NCBI GenBank assembly: GCA_021613535.1 | Contig: CP075495.1 | Location: 5,642,001-5,706,000 of the forward strand | Direction of reading: 5' to 3' | Origin: Adineta vaga | Lineage: Eukaryota > Rotifera | DNA: 64,000 nucleotides | Shown here: positions 61,001-64,000 of the stretch, piece after piece | Layout: the number at the start of each line of letters is the position of its first letter | Numbering within the stretch: position 1 is the stretch's first letter | Translations under genes and position numbers: made by a program | The notes under the pieces: generated by a model | Told to the model about the DNA's origin: nothing | The model's input: only the letters and a program-made list of their open reading frames with translations | Database searches by the model: none

Positions 61001-61441
61001 TGATCATTTAAGTAAGCTTCTGATTAATTCGTTCGTTTTCAAACTATGTCATTTTAGATCTATTGTTTTCATATGTTATCGATTGGAATGCAAATACAAG
61101 ACATTCAACTGAAGCACAAATTGTTATTAAAATGTTATTAAGTATTTTGACACCAGATCAAATTATGAAACTTCCAAATGGACAAAAATGTGTTGAAAGT
61201 TTATTACCTTATACAGGTAAAATGATAATCTTTACATATTCTATCGCTTATCTATCATTTTTAGAACGACATATGTCTCGTATTGAACGACTTTCACAAC
61301 AAGTACTTTTTCTTGATTTTAGTTGGCATTCAATGAAATATCTAGATCAATCAAAGTAAAAATTTGATTCCATTGATCGCTTTGATATTATGCCTTTTTA
61401 TTTTTAGTCCGTTATCTTCCGATGAACTACAAACCACATGA
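58097..61441 (+). CDS. TBL3: TBL3 / UTP13 WD-repeat protein of the SSU processome
   Basis: Many-exon WD40 protein of about 800 residues, starting MVQEKENFVEQSKHTSFYTG and matching TBL3 throughout: FDPNGSLLATGGADFTVKIW, GEL-GDVLDVRFLNGNENTP, VVASNDEKVKIFNLNTWHC, LKGHTDIVIGLDISHDHSLI, FIVSGSQDTTAKVWSLENL, KEVNSVAISFNDKQFATGSA, ISSGSDGLLKLWDVKTTTC. The C-terminal UTP13 domain is also present: EQEVSNLLMNKKYHAALKIA, DWNANTRHSTEAQIVIKMLL, LLPYT-ERHMSRIERLSQQ, FLDFSWHSMKYLDQS. It ends SSDELQTT* at 61439-61441. TBL3 is part of the UTP-B module with UTP6 and the U3 snoRNP, needed for early pre-rRNA cleavage. Introns are about 50-80 nt with blades interrupted at many points. Confidence 0.95.
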
Positions 61442-61832
61442 TTTATGTTTAGTTTTGTTTTTTGTTTTGTAATTGCCATGCAATGATTTTTTTTTGTTGT
61501 CATTCAGAAAAAGAAAAAACAAAATAAAAGAGTTTTGTTTTGTCGGAAGAACATATGAGATACATATAAGATTCCAATGAATGAGTTGTATAACCAATGA
61601 ATAGAGTATGGCGCTACTGTGTATGTTAATATATGCTTAAATAAGACTCGATGAAGTTAATAGAAAAATGACGACATCTGTGGGAATGCAAGTATTTGAC
61701 AAAAGAAAAAATAAACAATTTGTTTATGTCGTATTTCGAGATTTATTTCCAAGTAGTTCGCAATAAATTATTATGAATTCTGTTTCTTTTTGAAGATATT
61801 GTTCTTGAAATTTGTATAAGAGATATATTCTT
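61442..61832. promoter_or_regulatory. Intergenic between TBL3 and CYLD-like gene
   Basis: 391 nt of AT-rich sequence with an AATAAA (about 61521) after TBL3 and, presumably, the promoter of the CYLD-like gene. No acceptor sits close to the CYLD ATG, unlike the clustered genes. Confidence 0.35.
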
Positions 61833-63779
61833 ATGGCTACCAACTTCTTTCGGGATAGCAACCAGCATCAATCAACACCAGTGCCAAATTCTCCTGGTAT
61901 TAATGATTCCAGTCACAATCAAAAGGATCTAGTTAGTAAGTATATCAGAATACATAACTAAGCACGTCTTTTTCATTGTAATAGATTGATACTATTATAA
62001 TATTTTTCTTTAGAAACACCTAGTTATTATAAACCAGACGGTCCATCTTCTACTCAAACATCGGAATTATCAGGTAACGAAATCATTTTACTTGATCTTC
62101 AAAGTTTTACCTTATTCAATAAATTTCCCTAAAGGACCTATTGATACAAATGGTACCGGTGAAATATCTAACCAGACAAATTTAATTGGTAAAACAATTC
62201 TACTCAATGATCAACAGTGTTATATCAAAGGAAAGTTTTTGTGTGGTACAGAAAATTTGTATGCATTAGAAAGTGAAAAACCAATAAGAGGATACAGTGG
62301 ACACTGTCCTAAATGTAATCAGATGCATGTGGTATTCAATGACGCAAATAGAGGATTTTATGCTTCGGTCACAAGTATTCATGATCATGTACAAAAACAA
62401 AAGCTAAATAATGAACGTTTAAAAGGTCGAATAACAACTGATCAACTACCTACTGTGAAAAATAACTTACCTCCACTTGATCATCCGATATTAGGCAAAA
62501 ACAAAGGTATCGAAGGGGACTCTAATTCATGCTACATGGATGCAACCATCTTCTGCATGTTTGCTTACAATGATATATTTGATATTCTATTACACATGGA
62601 TGTTCGATCAACTGAATTACAAAAACTACAAACAATATTACGTGAGAACATCGTTTATGTACTTCGTGATAAGAACAACGGTTTTGTTAAACGTATGATC
62701 ATGTCAGAACTTGTTTCTTGTTTCAAAGAATATCTTTGTATGAGTAGGTGATGCTCTTTTCCATCTTCGTGCTCAACTAAGTGAAGCTACGCATGATTCA
62801 TCATTCAAAGAGATGGAAAAAGATCCAAGTGAATTTTTACGATCCTTTGAACAGCTTTTTAGTTTTGCTCCACTCAAAACTATCGTACCTGACCAATCAC
62901 CGAAACCAGATGGATCAAATATCACAACAAATATTATTTGTAAGTCTAGTTTATTCTTAGTATTCATTTGAGATTTAAATTTTTTTCATTTTGTTTCTAA
63001 CAGGGGAAATGTTTGATGCTAATCCATTTAATTTACCATCAACAAATATTGCAAGTATTTTTCGTAACTCACTTTCGGAAATTCCAGCTAAACTAGCAAT
63101 GATTCCACCTTTTCTTGTATTGATGGCACCGCGTCATACACGTTCACAACGTTCATATCGTTATATCATACCTGATCGACAAATCACTCTTGATAATGAT
63201 ATTGTACAATTAGTGTGTCTTCGATGCAACGAAACAAATCATGATAAAACAACTCCGAGTGATTTCTTTTTCTGTTCTGACTGTTATTCAAAAGAATCGA
63301 ATATTAGACCAACAACTGAAGCTACAATAGTATGTTACTGTAACAAATGTATAAGAAAAGATTTACATCCATCATCATCATCTGATACATGGCATAGTCA
63401 CGATTTACGCAAGATTGATATTAAGAAACATAAACTGAATTTGTTCGCTGTATTATGTATTGAAACAAGTCATTATGTTGCTTTTGTCAAATGTCAAAAT
63501 CGTAGTGTACAACAACATCAATGGTTATTTTTTGATAGTATGAGTGATCGAAAGTATGATGAACAGAATATATCTCTTGTGGATAAGGTTCCAGATTTTG
63601 AACGATGGATTGATGATGCCGAACGAGATACAGATCGTTTTTTTACTGATTTGGACGATCGTCGACGACAAGCGAGACCTACATCGCAAAAGTTTGATGA
63701 ACATGGTATGCGACAATTACGTTTATTTCGTGATGGTGCTTTTTTCTTTTATGAAAATTCCAATGTAAACTATCAATAA
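61833..63779 (+). CDS. CYLD: CYLD-like deubiquitinase
   Basis: Six exons. Exon 1 (61833-61935) and exon 2 (62014-62073) encode a Ser/Pro-rich N-terminus. Exon 3 carries one divergent CAP-Gly-like domain (NLIGKTILLNDQQCYIKG, RGYSGHCPKCNQMHVVFNDA, NRGFYASVTSI), then the USP domain: KGIEGDSNSCYMDATIFCMF (catalytic Cys), IVYVLRDKNNGFVK. A 55-nt intron (62693-62747) is needed to restore frame into RDALFHLRAQLSEA and EKDPSEFLRSFEQLF. The B-box-like zinc insert has CLRCNETN, CSDC, CYCNKC and a His-rich end. The His box is LFAVLCIETSHYVAFVKC with the Asp in QWLFFDSMSDR. This follows human CYLD (LFAVLCIETSHYVAFVKYG, AWLFFDSMADR). CYLD removes K63- and M1-linked chains in NF-kB and other pathways and binds microtubules by CAP-Gly domains. 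About 570 residues versus 956 in human: two CAP-Gly domains and the TRAF2/NEMO-binding linker are missing. Confidence 0.93.
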
Positions 63780-64000
63780 AAGAAACAAAGATTTGTTTAT
63801 GCTTTATAATCAAGATATGATTTTTTTGTGCTTTTCAGTATCATATTATCGTTTCCTTCTTTTTTTACATTGTGATATTATTATTATTATTATTAATTCG
63901 AACAACAGAAGAATGCAGTTCTGTATACATATAAATTTCGCATTTCTATTATTTTCAGATTGATAAAAAAAAAGAAGTAATTCCAAAACATGACAAAACA
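63780..64000. other. 3' flank of the CYLD-like gene
   Basis: AT-rich tail with a TTA microsatellite at about 63878-63894. Nothing else is seen before the window ends. Confidence 0.4.

Noticed and set aside
62693-62758. Apparent frameshift/premature stop in the CYLD-like gene
   Set aside because: A 55-nt GT..AG intron restores the frame exactly and matches the typical intron size here.

Overview
This is a eukaryotic window. It is AT-rich, and most genes are broken by many very short introns (about 50-60 nt, GT..AG). Almost every gene has an animal orthologue (filamin, DCAF8, STK11IP, TIMELESS, CHTF18, CYLD, a cysteine-string protein, a matrix metalloproteinase). Compact genes, tiny introns, AT richness and repeated signs of spliced-leader trans-splicing fit a rotifer, most likely a bdelloid (Adineta/Rotaria type). 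That taxonomic call is inference; no diagnostic marker was found.

Layout. 1-1.9 kb: 3'-truncated DCAF8-like gene (-). 2.2-2.9 kb: CFAP141-like ciliary microtubule protein (+). 3.5-5.0 kb: a REEP/TB2/HVA22 membrane protein whose reading frame continues through an intron into a glutamine-amidotransferase-like domain (+), the most unusual gene product here. 5.4-12.3 kb: STK11IP-like and COA6-like genes (-), probably co-transcribed. 13.0-20.2 kb: five tightly packed + genes, UTP6, IGBP1, LSM2, a PPC/DUF296 protein and SAAL1, several preceded by a bare 3' splice acceptor just before the ATG. 20.3-22.4 kb: two single-exon genes (-), TMEM163-like and GNAT-like. 23.5-36.7 kb: a complete filamin gene (-), with an actin-binding domain, about 22 Ig repeats and two hinges at the vertebrate-like positions, plus cassette-exon candidates. 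36.7-39.8 kb: a gene-poor stretch. 39.8-52.7 kb (-): TIMELESS, an unrecognised gene, an RNF168-like RING protein and CHTF18, i.e. a neighbourhood rich in replication-fork and DNA-damage functions. 52.9-54.8 kb: secreted matrix metalloproteinase (+). 55.1-56.6 kb: DNAJC5/CSP and a small unknown gene (-). 57.8-61.4 kb: a small coiled-coil ORF followed after 48 nt by TBL3/UTP13 (+). 61.8-63.8 kb: CYLD-like deubiquitinase (+).

The genes are mostly housekeeping: ribosome biogenesis (UTP6, TBL3), RNA decay and splicing (LSM2), phosphatase regulation (IGBP1), cytochrome oxidase assembly (COA6), fork protection and cohesion (TIMELESS, CHTF18) and ubiquitin signalling (DCAF8, RNF168-like, CYLD). The observations most worth a second look are the REEP-amidotransferase-like fusion, the pseudoknot-capable GC-rich element at 44952-45045, the repeated acceptor-before-ATG architecture suggesting polycistronic transcription, and the phase-symmetric cassette exon in filamin. 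Exon-level statements come from hand translation and splice-phase checks; no transcript data were available.
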